DNA of 64,000 nt from assembly GCF_003362725.1 (NCBI RefSeq), contig NZ_QKTV01000001.1, positions 372,001-436,000 on the forward strand, written 5' to 3'. The DNA is from Winogradskyella aurantiaca. Lineage in GTDB: Bacteria; Bacteroidota; Bacteroidia; Flavobacteriales; Flavobacteriaceae. This document shows, in pieces, positions 1 through 7,947 of the stretch. The notes beneath the pieces are model-generated. The model searched no databases. It was not told where the DNA came from and saw nothing but the letters and a program-made list of their open reading frames with translations. Both the position numbers and the translations under genes were made by a program. The first letter of the stretch is position 1. Every line of letters starts with the position of its first letter.

Positions 1-416
1 GGGTCCAGATTTTTACGGGCTTGTAAGGGTCCCAAATAATCAGAGATGGGATCGTCAATGGAGTCTATATAACCCTTATCAATTGCTATTCCTAACAAAA
101 GCGATCTTATACTTTTAGATACGGATCTCATGTCATGAGGTTCCGAGGCTTGCTGTCCATTAAAATATTCTTCAATGACCAGAGTACCCTCTTTAACTAA
201 AAGCGCACTATGTAATTTATTGGGTCCGGCTTTGGCCTGGGAAAAGAAATGGTAAAGTCTTGTAGTGTCAAGATCCATTGATCTAACATCTGCTATTTCC
301 CAGCCATCATTTTCGGCCTTCGGAGCATCAAAATAACGGTCCTGAGCGTTTCCTGTTGTACTTATAAAGAATACTACAATTAGTCTTAGACCCTTGAAAA
401 GATCAAATCTTGGCAT
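1..416 (-). CDS. Serine hydrolase, beta-lactamase family (partial, N-terminal part)
   Basis: The reading frame begins at an ATG at 416 and runs off the left edge of the window, so only the first ~138 residues are visible. A hydrophobic N-terminus ending in TTGNAQ looks like a signal peptide. The segment SVSKS gives the SxxK catalytic motif of class C beta-lactamase/DD-peptidase-like serine hydrolases, followed by the usual helix (RSLLLGIAIDKGYI) and DDPISDYLG. The likely role is hydrolysis of an ester, amide or peptidoglycan-type substrate in the periplasm; the substrate cannot be told. A second member of the family lies at 37457-39574. The family is clear, the specific function is not. Confidence 0.85.
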   Translation of the reverse strand, partial: MPRFDLFKGLRLIVVFFISTTGNAQDRYFDAPKAENDGWEIADVRSMDLDTTRLYHFFSQAKAGPNKLHSALLVKEGTLVIEEYFNGQQASEPHDMRSVSKSIRSLLLGIAIDKGYIDSIDDPISDYLGPLQARKNLD

Positions 417-487
417 AGTTATGAGAATGCAATTATTGTCCTTAGCTAAAGTTAATACAATATGAATTTATCCTAAAAGAAACGGCC

Positions 488-940
488 TTAATTAAACACA
501 ACCGGTAGAAGGGCCTTAGGGATTTTGATTATATGATAGGGTTGGGTCATAACGGTAATGGCATTCCCCTCTGGACTTAAATGGGTAACGTCAACTATAA
601 TAGTTTCATTTGTAGAACTTACCGCCAAGTCAATGCCATAACCTCCATTCCCCTTAATGTCATCAAACACCGCGATGACTGTAAATTCAGAAAAGTTTAT
701 GTCGATTTCAGAGAACGAATCGGATACTGTATTCACCGAATTCATTTGATCCAGTAGACTATTCCAGGCGCTGGTGTCATTAATAACTCTTTGACTGCTT
801 AAAATGCCTTCAGCGCCATTACCATAGAGTTCGCCTTTTGAAATGAGTGTGGTTGTAACCGGTTCTTGACTCGATTGAACGGTATTATTACATGAGAGAA
901 CGCTGAAGGTAAGAACCAAGACGAATATGAGATATTTCAT
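488..940 (-). CDS. PrcB-like lipoprotein
   Basis: The 150-residue protein starts with a lipoprotein signal peptide (lipobox LSCNN, Cys17). The C-terminal half, with FDDIKGNGGYGIDLAV, a predicted strand pair, and TQPYHIIKIPK near the end, matches the pattern of the PrcB C-terminal domain found in protease-complex accessory proteins. It is probably anchored in the outer membrane. It is a single gene between two unrelated minus-strand genes. Binding partner and function are unknown; the domain call rests on motif recognition only. Confidence 0.6.
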   Translation of the reverse strand: MKYLIFVLVLTFSVLSCNNTVQSSQEPVTTTLISKGELYGNGAEGILSSQRVINDTSAWNSLLDQMNSVNTVSDSFSEIDINFSEFTVIAVFDDIKGNGGYGIDLAVSSTNETIIVDVTHLSPEGNAITVMTQPYHIIKIPKALLPVVFN

Positions 941-994
941 TTTGATAATGATTTAGTTGTACTTAAAAGATGCTGAGAAAACCAGATGGTTGCG

Positions 995-1423
995 TCATTC
1001 CCGCTCTTTGAAAGGTATAATTAAATCCTTTTCCACATAGTTTTTGAGTCCTTGAAGTAAGATGGCCCAGCAAAACGAGGATCGCCTAAAATGTGCATTA
1101 CAATCAGGCCAACCCACATGCCAGAATTTAACAAGCACCTTGTTCTGATGTGATTCTAGATCAAACCCAAAAGAGGTTGGATTCCAATACTCATCAGACT
1201 GTGTCATTTTAATGTGAAAGGCTTCATTTGGAATGGCTCTTATGACCTTTCCAAACCAGTTATAGGCTTCTGTAAACTGGAAATTATAGACTTCACCAGT
1301 TCGTGGAATGCCCGTACACCTTTCGGGCCACCAGTTGATCAGATGAATTGGGTCACAAACGGCCTCATAGACTTCTCGGATATGGGCATTTATTTCCAGA
1401 TCGTGATGAATACTGTAACTCAT
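995..1423 (-). CDS. SRPBCC/AHSA1-like (START-fold) protein
   Basis: The 142-residue protein has the ligand-cavity START-like fold pattern: an N-terminal strand (HHDLEINAHIREVYEAVCDP) followed by INWWPE, a central strand series, and a C-terminal helix with LQGLKNYVEKDL. Proteins of this type bind small hydrophobic ligands or act as Hsp90-activator homologues; no catalytic residues can be named. It is cytosolic, with no signal peptide. It lies upstream of the PrcB-like gene with a 54 bp gap, so co-transcription is possible but unproven. Confidence 0.65.
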   Translation of the reverse strand: MSYSIHHDLEINAHIREVYEAVCDPIHLINWWPERCTGIPRTGEVYNFQFTEAYNWFGKVIRAIPNEAFHIKMTQSDEYWNPTSFGFDLESHQNKVLVKFWHVGWPDCNAHFRRSSFCWAILLQGLKNYVEKDLIIPFKERE

Positions 1424-1489
1424 AGTTGCAGCTGTTTACGGTTCTTTTCTAAACACATCGATTTTTAGCTCAGTATAGCTTTATCCGCG

Positions 1490-1870
1490 TTATTTTTCTA
1501 TACGTAAAATTTTTTCCATTTTACGCCCCTTGGCCAATTCGTCGATAAGCTTTTCCATTTGGCGGCATTGTTTGTAGAGTTTAAATTCAGGTTCAATTTC
1601 CTCTATGCGATAGCCACAAACGACTCCTTTAATCATGTACTCGTTAGGATGAATCTTGGCTCCTTCAAAAAACTCTCTAAAGGTGACTTTGTTATCCATA
1701 AGTTTCTGTATGGTCGCCTCGTCATAGCCAGTAAACCATTCCAATACCTGATGAAATTCTTCCTTGGTGCGGCCATTCTTTTCAAGCCTGTTCCAATAAT
1801 GCGGGTAAATAGAGGCAAAGATCATATTTCCCACTTTTTCGTTTTTTTCAGCGGTAACTTTCATATGCAT
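1490..1870 (-). CDS. DUF2200 family protein
   Basis: The small cytosolic protein (126 residues, or 124 if the second Met is the start) matches DUF2200: FASIYPHYWNRLEKNGRT, then EVLEWFTGY-like and ANKIHPN-like segments (here QVLEWFTGYDEATI and GAKIHPNEYMIKGVVCGYR), with a charged C-terminal helix. The family is widespread in bacteria and has no established function. It precedes the SRPBCC gene by 66 bp on the same strand. Confidence 0.8.
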   Translation of the reverse strand: MHMKVTAEKNEKVGNMIFASIYPHYWNRLEKNGRTKEEFHQVLEWFTGYDEATIQKLMDNKVTFREFFEGAKIHPNEYMIKGVVCGYRIEEIEPEFKLYKQCRQMEKLIDELAKGRKMEKILRIEK

Positions 1871-2137
1871 TAGAATTAATGATCGAGATGAGCAGTTTAA
1901 CCCTCTTAAAATTAAGGATAAAAGTCAAATATTTTTGAAGATAAAGTGTCAAGGATAGCAATTTGATAGTTATTCAAGACTTTTCTTTATGTAATTAGCG
2001 GTTTAGCCACTTTGTATTCTTGCAAATAGATAGGAAGAAGAACACTTTAATATTTTCATGTAAATACATGAACCGTGTTGGATTGGATTTTTCGGCATGG
2101 TAGTTGTTTCAACAGAAAGACTACTAAACACGTATCC

Positions 2138-2926
2138 ATGAGAAAATTAATCTTCTTAATTATTGTTATACCTACCATTGGTTTTTCTCAAGGGAAATTA
2201 AGTCAAGCAAAAGGACAACTATCTTCAAGATCTAGTAATAGTAATTCTAATAGTACAAATGATAGCGCAACCGAGGCGGAGAGTAATTCTGAGAATATTC
2301 TTAAGGAGGCTGTTACAGAAATACTGTTACTAATTTCGTTTAAGATTGTCCTTGGTGATATGAAAGCACGTTATTTTTCTCCTTATCCTTATTATTTTGA
2401 TAATGTGAAAGGAGAATATGATTTTGGCTTTGAGAAAGGTGATAAAAGGAGCCTGGTGAATCTTGATGTTAATTACCTTTTAGATAATTTTTCCAATTCT
2501 TTAGAGGTAGGTCTTAACTACCGTTTCATCCCAATTTTAGGTGTTGACTTGAGTCACCAAAGCTTTTTTGAACATGAACTGGGTGGCACTGATTATTTAG
2601 ACGTCACTTCATTAATGTTGAATTATTATCGTTTTAGGGAACGATCTTTTACGGGGTGGTTTGGTATGGGCGCTACTTATGTTGGCAATGAGGTAAAAAC
2701 CTTTGGTTTTGCTTATAATCTTGGGTTGGATGTATACCTTATAAATCCAATAAGTGCATCTTTCGCTTATAAACAGTCATTTATAAATTCAAGCCAAATC
2801 AATACGGTCAAGTATCAACTCAAATACCATTTGAAAAGATGGGCTTTTTATCTGGGTTATCACCATACATCCTTAGGTGGAGTTAGAGTCTCAGGAGTAG
2901 TAACAGGTATTCAGGCAAGAATTTAG
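2138..2926 (+). CDS. Secreted outer-membrane beta-barrel-like protein
   Basis: I place the start at the ATG at 2138, because from there the protein begins with a proper signal peptide (MRKLIFLIIVIPTIGFSQ); the longer frame from 2075 adds an unlikely 21-residue leader. After a Ser/Asn-rich low-complexity stretch (about residues 25-50) come alternating aromatic strands (YSFYPYYF-like, LNYYRFRERSF, YLGYHHTSLGG) consistent with a small outer-membrane barrel of about 260 residues. No family is recognised. It is convergent with the decayed gene at 2970-3485. The 267 bp upstream (1871-2137) hold no other gene. Confidence 0.6.
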   Translation: MRKLIFLIIVIPTIGFSQGKLSQAKGQLSSRSSNSNSNSTNDSATEAESNSENILKEAVTEILLLISFKIVLGDMKARYFSPYPYYFDNVKGEYDFGFEKGDKRSLVNLDVNYLLDNFSNSLEVGLNYRFIPILGVDLSHQSFFEHELGGTDYLDVTSLMLNYYRFRERSFTGWFGMGATYVGNEVKTFGFAYNLGLDVYLINPISASFAYKQSFINSSQINTVKYQLKYHLKRWAFYLGYHHTSLGGVRVSGVVTGIQARI

Positions 2927-2969
2927 TTTAATTAGACCATATTTTAGTTTTTGAATCAAGGGAAGTAAA

Positions 2970-3485
2970 TCAGATTTTAGAGTAATTATAACCATTGTTG
3001 GCCTCAGTGGGCAGGCGACCGCCCATCCACTGGGCAAAGGCATTGGCTTCATCCCAATTGGCCAGCATGGGTTTATCATCTTCCCAAATTTAATTGCCAG
3101 GTTCTCCATAGGCGTCGACTAAGGGAGGGTCTGGCATGTTGCGACCTGTAGCCTCACAAAAAGCCCGAAACTGTGCTACGGTAATTTCGTATTTACTAAT
3201 GTAAAAATCACTTAGCTCTACTATGCGATTGGGACTTGTGAATCCATATATGGTATCTCCTTTGGGGCTTATAATAAACTGGTGTTTCCCCTGTTCAAAG
3301 GAACCTCCTTTAACAAAGACCCACTCGAAATCATCATGTTTTTGATGGCAAGAACAAAACAACATGGATACCATGAAAATTCCAATTACTACGGGTAGTA
3401 ACTTCCCAATTGCATAGAGAAGGTAATTACCGTATTTGTTTCTACTCATGAGAATAAACCTAATTTATCTGTTAAACCTTGTCAT
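2970..3485 (-). pseudogene. Decayed DUF6090-SUMF1 fusion gene
   Basis: Read on the minus strand from an ATG at 3485, which overlaps the stop of the DUF6090 gene at 3482 in an ATGA junction, the frame gives MTRFNR, stop, IRFILMSRNKYGNYLLYAIG, then PVVIGIFMV and a C-terminal sulfatase-modifying-factor (SUMF1/FGE-type) N-terminal half: FVKGGSFEQG, DFYISKYEITVAQF. A second in-frame TAA lies at 3090-3092, after which the same frame continues with WEDDKPMLANWDEANAFAQW and GRLPTEA, the SUMF1 signature, before ending at 2970. The first part aligns clearly with the DUF6090 N-terminus. Two in-frame stops and a missing 3' half indicate a pseudogene, though 3090-3449 could still yield a 119-residue peptide. 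Confidence 0.75.
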
Positions 3486-4267
3486 TTAATCTCTTGTTCA
3501 ATGATTTCGAGCATACGTTCTATTCTACCTCGTAAGGTTTGAGATTGCAGATTGGTCACTTGATTAAAGGTAATGATCTGACTTATGATGCCTTCTAACT
3601 CGACATCTGCAAGGACATCTTTCAAATTTAAGTTCTTTTTGGTGGGTTTTATAGTGAACTTATAGTTGTACTTTTTGTCAAGAGCTTCCGTAGGGGTATA
3701 CCCGTCTTTCCACAGTGTATTATTAATATTTCTTGAAATGCCAAGCCTATTGGCACAGGGTAAAATGATCTCGGTACGGTATTTTTTATATTCCAATTCC
3801 AGTTCTTGTACTTGATACACTTCAGAAGACCAATTTGATAATAATCTAACTAACTGTTGATTAGTAATGAGGCGCAATTTTTCTGATCCAACAATATCAT
3901 TTTTAATGGGGTCAAATGTGGGATCTCTGATTATTTGCCAATAAGCTTTATAAAAGTCTTCAGCATTAATCGACTCGGGATTATCAATTTGATTTAAGAT
4001 AATATTACAAGCTTCGGTGCCTTCATTTCTCATGAGAATCTTCTCATCTAATTGGGCTAGGTTACTTATATATTCACTTCTCAATTGTTTTAAAATGAGT
4101 TGTTCCTGATCCAGATCTTTCTGTTGTTCGTTCCAGGTATTAATTTGTAGTGCAATTAGAATCCCAATAACTACGAGTATGATTTCGCCGATGGCGTATT
4201 TAAGGTACTTGCCTATTTTATTTTCACTCATAAGATTGTAGCGGATACGTCTAAAAAATTTTAGCAT
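3482..4267 (-). CDS. DUF6090 family membrane-anchored protein
   Basis: The 261-residue protein has the DUF6090 hallmark: an amphipathic start (MLKFFRRIRYNL), SENKIGKYLKYAIGE, one transmembrane segment (EIILVVIGILIALQIN) and then NTWNEQQ leading into a long helical, probably extracytoplasmic or coiled-coil region. The function of the family is unknown; genes often occur in tandem clusters in Flavobacteriia. A second, broken copy follows directly downstream with a start overlapping this stop. Two further intact copies occupy a cassette at 14293-15848. Confidence 0.85.
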   Translation of the reverse strand: MLKFFRRIRYNLMSENKIGKYLKYAIGEIILVVIGILIALQINTWNEQQKDLDQEQLILKQLRSEYISNLAQLDEKILMRNEGTEACNIILNQIDNPESINAEDFYKAYWQIIRDPTFDPIKNDIVGSEKLRLITNQQLVRLLSNWSSEVYQVQELELEYKKYRTEIILPCANRLGISRNINNTLWKDGYTPTEALDKKYNYKFTIKPTKKNLNLKDVLADVELEGIISQIITFNQVTNLQSQTLRGRIERMLEIIEQEIK

Positions 4268-4314
4268 GTAATCTGTTTGGTCAATAAGTTAAGCCCGCGA
4301 GCGGCTATCTCAAC

Positions 4315-4353
4315 CAAAGGTCTACCAGACCTTTGATTTTGCTTTTGCAAAAT
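4315..4353. repeat. Two adjacent perfect hairpins
   Basis: CAAAGGTCT-ACC-AGACCTTTG (4315-4335) is followed at once by ATTTTGC-TTTT-GCAAAAT (4336-4353). They lie in the 209 bp gap between the membrane protein at 4477-4914 and the DUF6090 gene on the same strand. They may form a terminator or attenuator-like structure; neither has a long T run. The rest of the gap shows no gene. Confidence 0.5.
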
Positions 4354-4476
4354 TCTGTTTTGATAACCAAAGAATTTGATCATTAGAGCTTGGTTTCATT
4401 AAAGATAAGGTTTTTGGTCCACGTGTTGGTTCTGCAGTTCTAGGATAAGGTTGCTCAACTTATTGGAAGAGGCTCC

Positions 4477-4914
4477 TTATAAGTAATTGAAGAACAATTC
4501 AATAAACACCCCTAAGACAACACTAAGAATAGCGGCCAAAGTAGATAGACGCTCTAATTTAAAGGTGTTAGTAAATGCCAACCATAAACATAGGATCCCA
4601 CAAAGTGCTAATAGAATGGTTGCGTATAAGGGCACAAGGCTATCAAAAAGACCTATGAAATTAAAAAGTGGATCTAGCAGGGCTGTAAACCCAAAAAGAG
4701 CCAGGGCAAAATTCGTCTTTTGATGCCCAACAAATAGGTAATACCCGGCAAACAACAATTCAATACTTATAGCTAAGGGACCAAATTGGTTATAATAAGC
4801 TCTTTTAAAATAGGCTGTATACCCTTGAGAGAATTCAATCTTTAATAGAAAGGCAAGGCTTAAAGCAATTGCAATAAGTAAAAAAACCATTGCCGTAATT
4901 TTTCTTTTTTTCAT
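4477..4914 (-). CDS. Small four-helix membrane protein
   Basis: The 145-residue protein has four hydrophobic segments (about residues 7-25, 47-63, 68-105 in two parts, and 122-143) with short loops, so it is an inner-membrane protein with both ends probably cytosolic. No motif identifies a family. It precedes the DUF6090 gene on the same strand with a 209 bp gap containing hairpins, so separate transcripts are likely. Confidence 0.55.
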   Translation of the reverse strand: MKKRKITAMVFLLIAIALSLAFLLKIEFSQGYTAYFKRAYYNQFGPLAISIELLFAGYYLFVGHQKTNFALALFGFTALLDPLFNFIGLFDSLVPLYATILLALCGILCLWLAFTNTFKLERLSTLAAILSVVLGVFIELFFNYL

Positions 4915-5039
4915 GAGGTCATTCTAAGGATTGGATAACATGTTCGTGTATAACAGCTACTAACCAAAAAGTAGAATGGAGTCTACACTAATTTCTATCT
5001 AAATTAAAGATAAAATAATTCCTTTTAATGATGAAGCCT

Positions 5040-5696
5040 TTATTCTTCGGGGTATTCAGGAATATGAACAAATTCAAGGTCAATAGCATCTTTATAGTAC
5101 AATTTAAAGGAACATAAAACAGACACGTTGGTGCCGTTGTTAACGGCTGGGGCCATTCTCGGCATTTTTCGCAGTACCCTTAGGATTTCGCCTTGAATGC
5201 TTACTTCTGTATTCCTAACTTTCATCCCAGCTAGGGTTCCGGTGGCATCAATGATAAAAAAGGCATCCACTTCTTTTGGATCCGGAAGGTTGAGTTCTTT
5301 AATAAGTTCCAGGTTAAACTCTTGATTGATAAAACTTGAAACTTCATTGATAAAGCAAGTCTTTGTTTCTTCTTTAGATAGGTTTCTGCAACCCTTAAAA
5401 ACGGGAACAAGATCCACATCTTTAAACAATAGTTTTTCATCATTTAAATGATTGGCCAAACCGTCATTATGTGATACAATACTGCACAATCCTAACAGGG
5501 CCTGTTCTTCTTGTTGGCTTATATTTCCCTGGGCCATTATTTGTTCCTGGACGGCATTGATTTTCAGTATCAAATCAGTTTCCGTGTTTGAAGGAGTAAC
5601 CGGAGCGTCTTTGCAGGAAACACATAATAACCCTGAGATAAACAGTAAAATGGCAAAATAGACTAGGCTTCCTTTTCCTTTTAAATATAATTTCAT
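5040..5696 (-). CDS. Lipoprotein with TonB-C-like domain
   Basis: I start it at the ATG at 5696, giving the lipoprotein leader MKLYLKGKGSLVYFA...LLCVSC (Cys at about residue 28). The C-terminal half reads like the TonB C-terminal domain of Bacteroidota: FFIIDATGTLAGMKVRN, then EILRVLRKMPRMAPAVNNG and VSVLCSFKLYY. In TonB proteins this domain contacts the TonB box of outer-membrane receptors. Here it is attached to a lipidated N-terminus without the usual transmembrane helix or proline-rich linker, as in many orphan flavobacterial homologues. Role unknown. Confidence 0.6.
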   Translation of the reverse strand: MKLYLKGKGSLVYFAILLFISGLLCVSCKDAPVTPSNTETDLILKINAVQEQIMAQGNISQQEEQALLGLCSIVSHNDGLANHLNDEKLLFKDVDLVPVFKGCRNLSKEETKTCFINEVSSFINQEFNLELIKELNLPDPKEVDAFFIIDATGTLAGMKVRNTEVSIQGEILRVLRKMPRMAPAVNNGTNVSVLCSFKLYYKDAIDLEFVHIPEYPEE

Positions 5697-5833
5697 GATT
5701 TTAAATTTAAGTCCAAAATAGAGCAAGTTGGATTTGAAAAATGCAAAAAGCGGTATTCAACCAAATTGAAACTTGAATCAACAATTTTAGCTTGTTGAAT
5801 GGAATATCACTCGTACTTTGCGATGCAAGACCA

Positions 5834-6949
5834 TTATTCTTCCACATATCCCAACTGTTGATAGAGCGTTGCTGATTGCTTTAAATAACGCTCTTTATTG
5901 GTCTCTTTAAACCAGGCTTCGGAAACTTGTTTGTTGTTATAGAGACGTCCGTCTTTCCACTCTGATATCCCGGGAATTTTTGTTTGTTGCCAGTTTTCGT
6001 TAATAAAGCTAATAGCTTTAATATTCTTGCGGTAAGCAAAAGTGAAAAAATTGACAAACCATTGGTCCCAAACCTCATTTTGTTCTTTATCGATACCGTG
6101 TATCGGATTGGACTCAGCAATCATAACAGGTTTTTTGTGTTGCTTGGCAAACTTTAGGACATCGTCACAATAGGGGCCAAAATCTTCTCCACCGTAGGCA
6201 TGTCCGAATACAGAAATAGCCACCCAGTCTACATAATCATCCCCGGGATACCAGGCTGATACGGGATGGTCCTTGTATGGTTTGGAGGCATAGGAATGCC
6301 ATACAAATGCCACGTTTTCTACCCCTTTGGCACGCATGAGATCTACAATGTGCCTGTATGCCCTAACATACTCTTCGGGATCAAGTTCGTTATGGGGCCC
6401 GTCAAATTCGTAACCAATTCTTAAGTAAATGGGTCTGTTGGTAGATTTAGCCCAGGCACAAAATTTCTTTATAACACGGTCAAAATCTCCATTGCCAGCT
6501 TTTTTAGCCACATCCCATTTGCCTACCATCCACATGGCACTTTGAATCACCGTATTAGGAAAGTTGTCGATTAGCATTTGGTGGTTTTGAGAAGATCCCG
6601 TTTCGTTTTTATGTGTTTCCTTAATGCCTAAAAACTCAGTAATTCCCCAATAAGCAGACCAACCTCCAGGAATTGGTCGGTTTTGAAAATGATCCATGTA
6701 TTCTGTTATACGTTCAACGGTCTGCCCCATAATTAGTAGTGTTTTACCAGCTGGTGGAACAAACCTGGATTGCTCGTAATCATAAACAAACTCAGGGTCT
6801 ATGTCTGTTTGTATTTTTGAAACTATATCTTCTGCGAGTTGTTGAGGGTTAGAGGTTTGCATGGCCTGTGCTGTTAAGGTTGTACAAGATGACAGGAGAC
6901 ATAACAAGACCAATCTCACGATGAAATTAGGCAATTGGTATTTGTACAC
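5834..6949 (-). CDS. Glycoside hydrolase family 26-like lipoprotein
   Basis: The frame opens with GTG codons only (6964 or 6949); I prefer 6949, just before the lipobox LLCLLSSC. The domain resembles GH26 mannanases: IYLRIGYEFDGPHN carries the probable acid/base Glu, followed by NVAFVWHSYAS, the YPGDDYVDWVAISVFG segment, and PVMIAESNP with the probable nucleophile Glu about 98 residues later. It would cleave beta-mannan or a related marine polysaccharide at the cell surface. No SusC/D pair is nearby, so the substrate is unknown. The family call is by motif; another TIM-barrel clan A family is possible. Confidence 0.7.
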   Translation of the reverse strand: MYKYQLPNFIVRLVLLCLLSSCTTLTAQAMQTSNPQQLAEDIVSKIQTDIDPEFVYDYEQSRFVPPAGKTLLIMGQTVERITEYMDHFQNRPIPGGWSAYWGITEFLGIKETHKNETGSSQNHQMLIDNFPNTVIQSAMWMVGKWDVAKKAGNGDFDRVIKKFCAWAKSTNRPIYLRIGYEFDGPHNELDPEEYVRAYRHIVDLMRAKGVENVAFVWHSYASKPYKDHPVSAWYPGDDYVDWVAISVFGHAYGGEDFGPYCDDVLKFAKQHKKPVMIAESNPIHGIDKEQNEVWDQWFVNFFTFAYRKNIKAISFINENWQQTKIPGISEWKDGRLYNNKQVSEAWFKETNKERYLKQSATLYQQLGYVEE

Positions 6950-7058
6950 ATAATTTAATAGCACTTTAAACTTGATTGGTTTAGGCAGTGTTGCTGAGGT
7001 ATTTGTCTTTGGTTCCTGAGTATTTAAACATTGCTATTCTCCGAACTCACAATAGGCA

Positions 7059-7946
7059 TTAGTTTTCTTCTTTTACAGCGGATTTAAAAGTTTTGGTGAG
7101 TCTTTGATTTATCAGGTTTTGCGGTTTGGTGGATGTACCATAGTACAATTCTGAAAATACTACTATATCATTAAATGCGATGTAGATGTCTCCTTGATCG
7201 TTTTCATAAACCAGTAACTTTTGACAAAAAGCATCCAAGCCAATTTTAGGGGTAGTCATCATTGCCTTTCCGCCTGGAGCAGGACCGCCAAAAAGGAGAA
7301 GTGTAGACTGATTGACTTCTTGGTTGAGTGCCGCTGCGTCCTTATGGAAATCAATTTCACCAAACCATCTTGTATCATTTTGGGCGTTGACTATAGCTTT
7401 TAAATTAGTAACGGTAGTCTTAAAATCATAGTCTGATTGTATTTTGATGATTCCAAAGTCGAGACTAACCGAGTCCGTATTTGTTCTTGAGATCAACAAA
7501 GAATCGACACTTGAAACTATTTTTGAAAGTTTCTTATCATAGGGTTCAAGTAGGCTATTATTTAATCCATGCCTTTTTGAAATGAAATCTGTTGACGTAT
7601 AAGCAAAGGATACTTTAGTAGTATCTGCTTCAGAATAACAAAGAACTTTAAATGGTAAATCAAGTCCAATTAAGGGGTTTTGTTTAACAAGCTCAGTATT
7701 TATTTTAGGATCCGAAAAAATTGTAGCGATTGCTGGAGGTGTATACACACCTTCTTCCTCAGCCATTTTATGATGGTCTAAATTGATGATATACGCTTCA
7801 TCAAGCGTATTATTAAGCTTAGTGTTTAAGGCTGTAACCTTCTCCGAAATGGTCTGTACTGTTACTTCTTTTTTAGCCTCTTTATTTTGATTTTGGCAGG
7901 AGAAGAGAACAAATGTCAGGCAAAAAAATGTTGTGATCTTTTTCAT
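7059..7946 (-). CDS. Lipoprotein with two DUF302 domains
   Basis: The start is taken at the ATG at 7946, just inside the stop of the sulfatase gene (1 bp gap), which gives a lipoprotein leader MKKITTFFCLTFVLFSC. Two DUF302-like units follow: the first with HHKMAEEEGV and NPLIGLDLPFKVLCYSE, the second with TLLLFGGPAPGGKAMM, PKIGLDAFCQKLLVYEN and YIAFND. DUF302 proteins are periplasmic or surface proteins of unknown function; duplication in one chain is common. Tight spacing implies co-transcription with the sulfatase. Confidence 0.75.
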   Translation of the reverse strand: MKKITTFFCLTFVLFSCQNQNKEAKKEVTVQTISEKVTALNTKLNNTLDEAYIINLDHHKMAEEEGVYTPPAIATIFSDPKINTELVKQNPLIGLDLPFKVLCYSEADTTKVSFAYTSTDFISKRHGLNNSLLEPYDKKLSKIVSSVDSLLISRTNTDSVSLDFGIIKIQSDYDFKTTVTNLKAIVNAQNDTRWFGEIDFHKDAAALNQEVNQSTLLLFGGPAPGGKAMMTTPKIGLDAFCQKLLVYENDQGDIYIAFNDIVVFSELYYGTSTKPQNLINQRLTKTFKSAVKEEN

Positions 7947-7947
7947 C

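Noticed and set aside
1214-1468. Open frame of 84 codons on the plus strand
   Set aside because: It lies antisense to the SRPBCC gene and has no family features; the minus-strand gene is clearly the real one.
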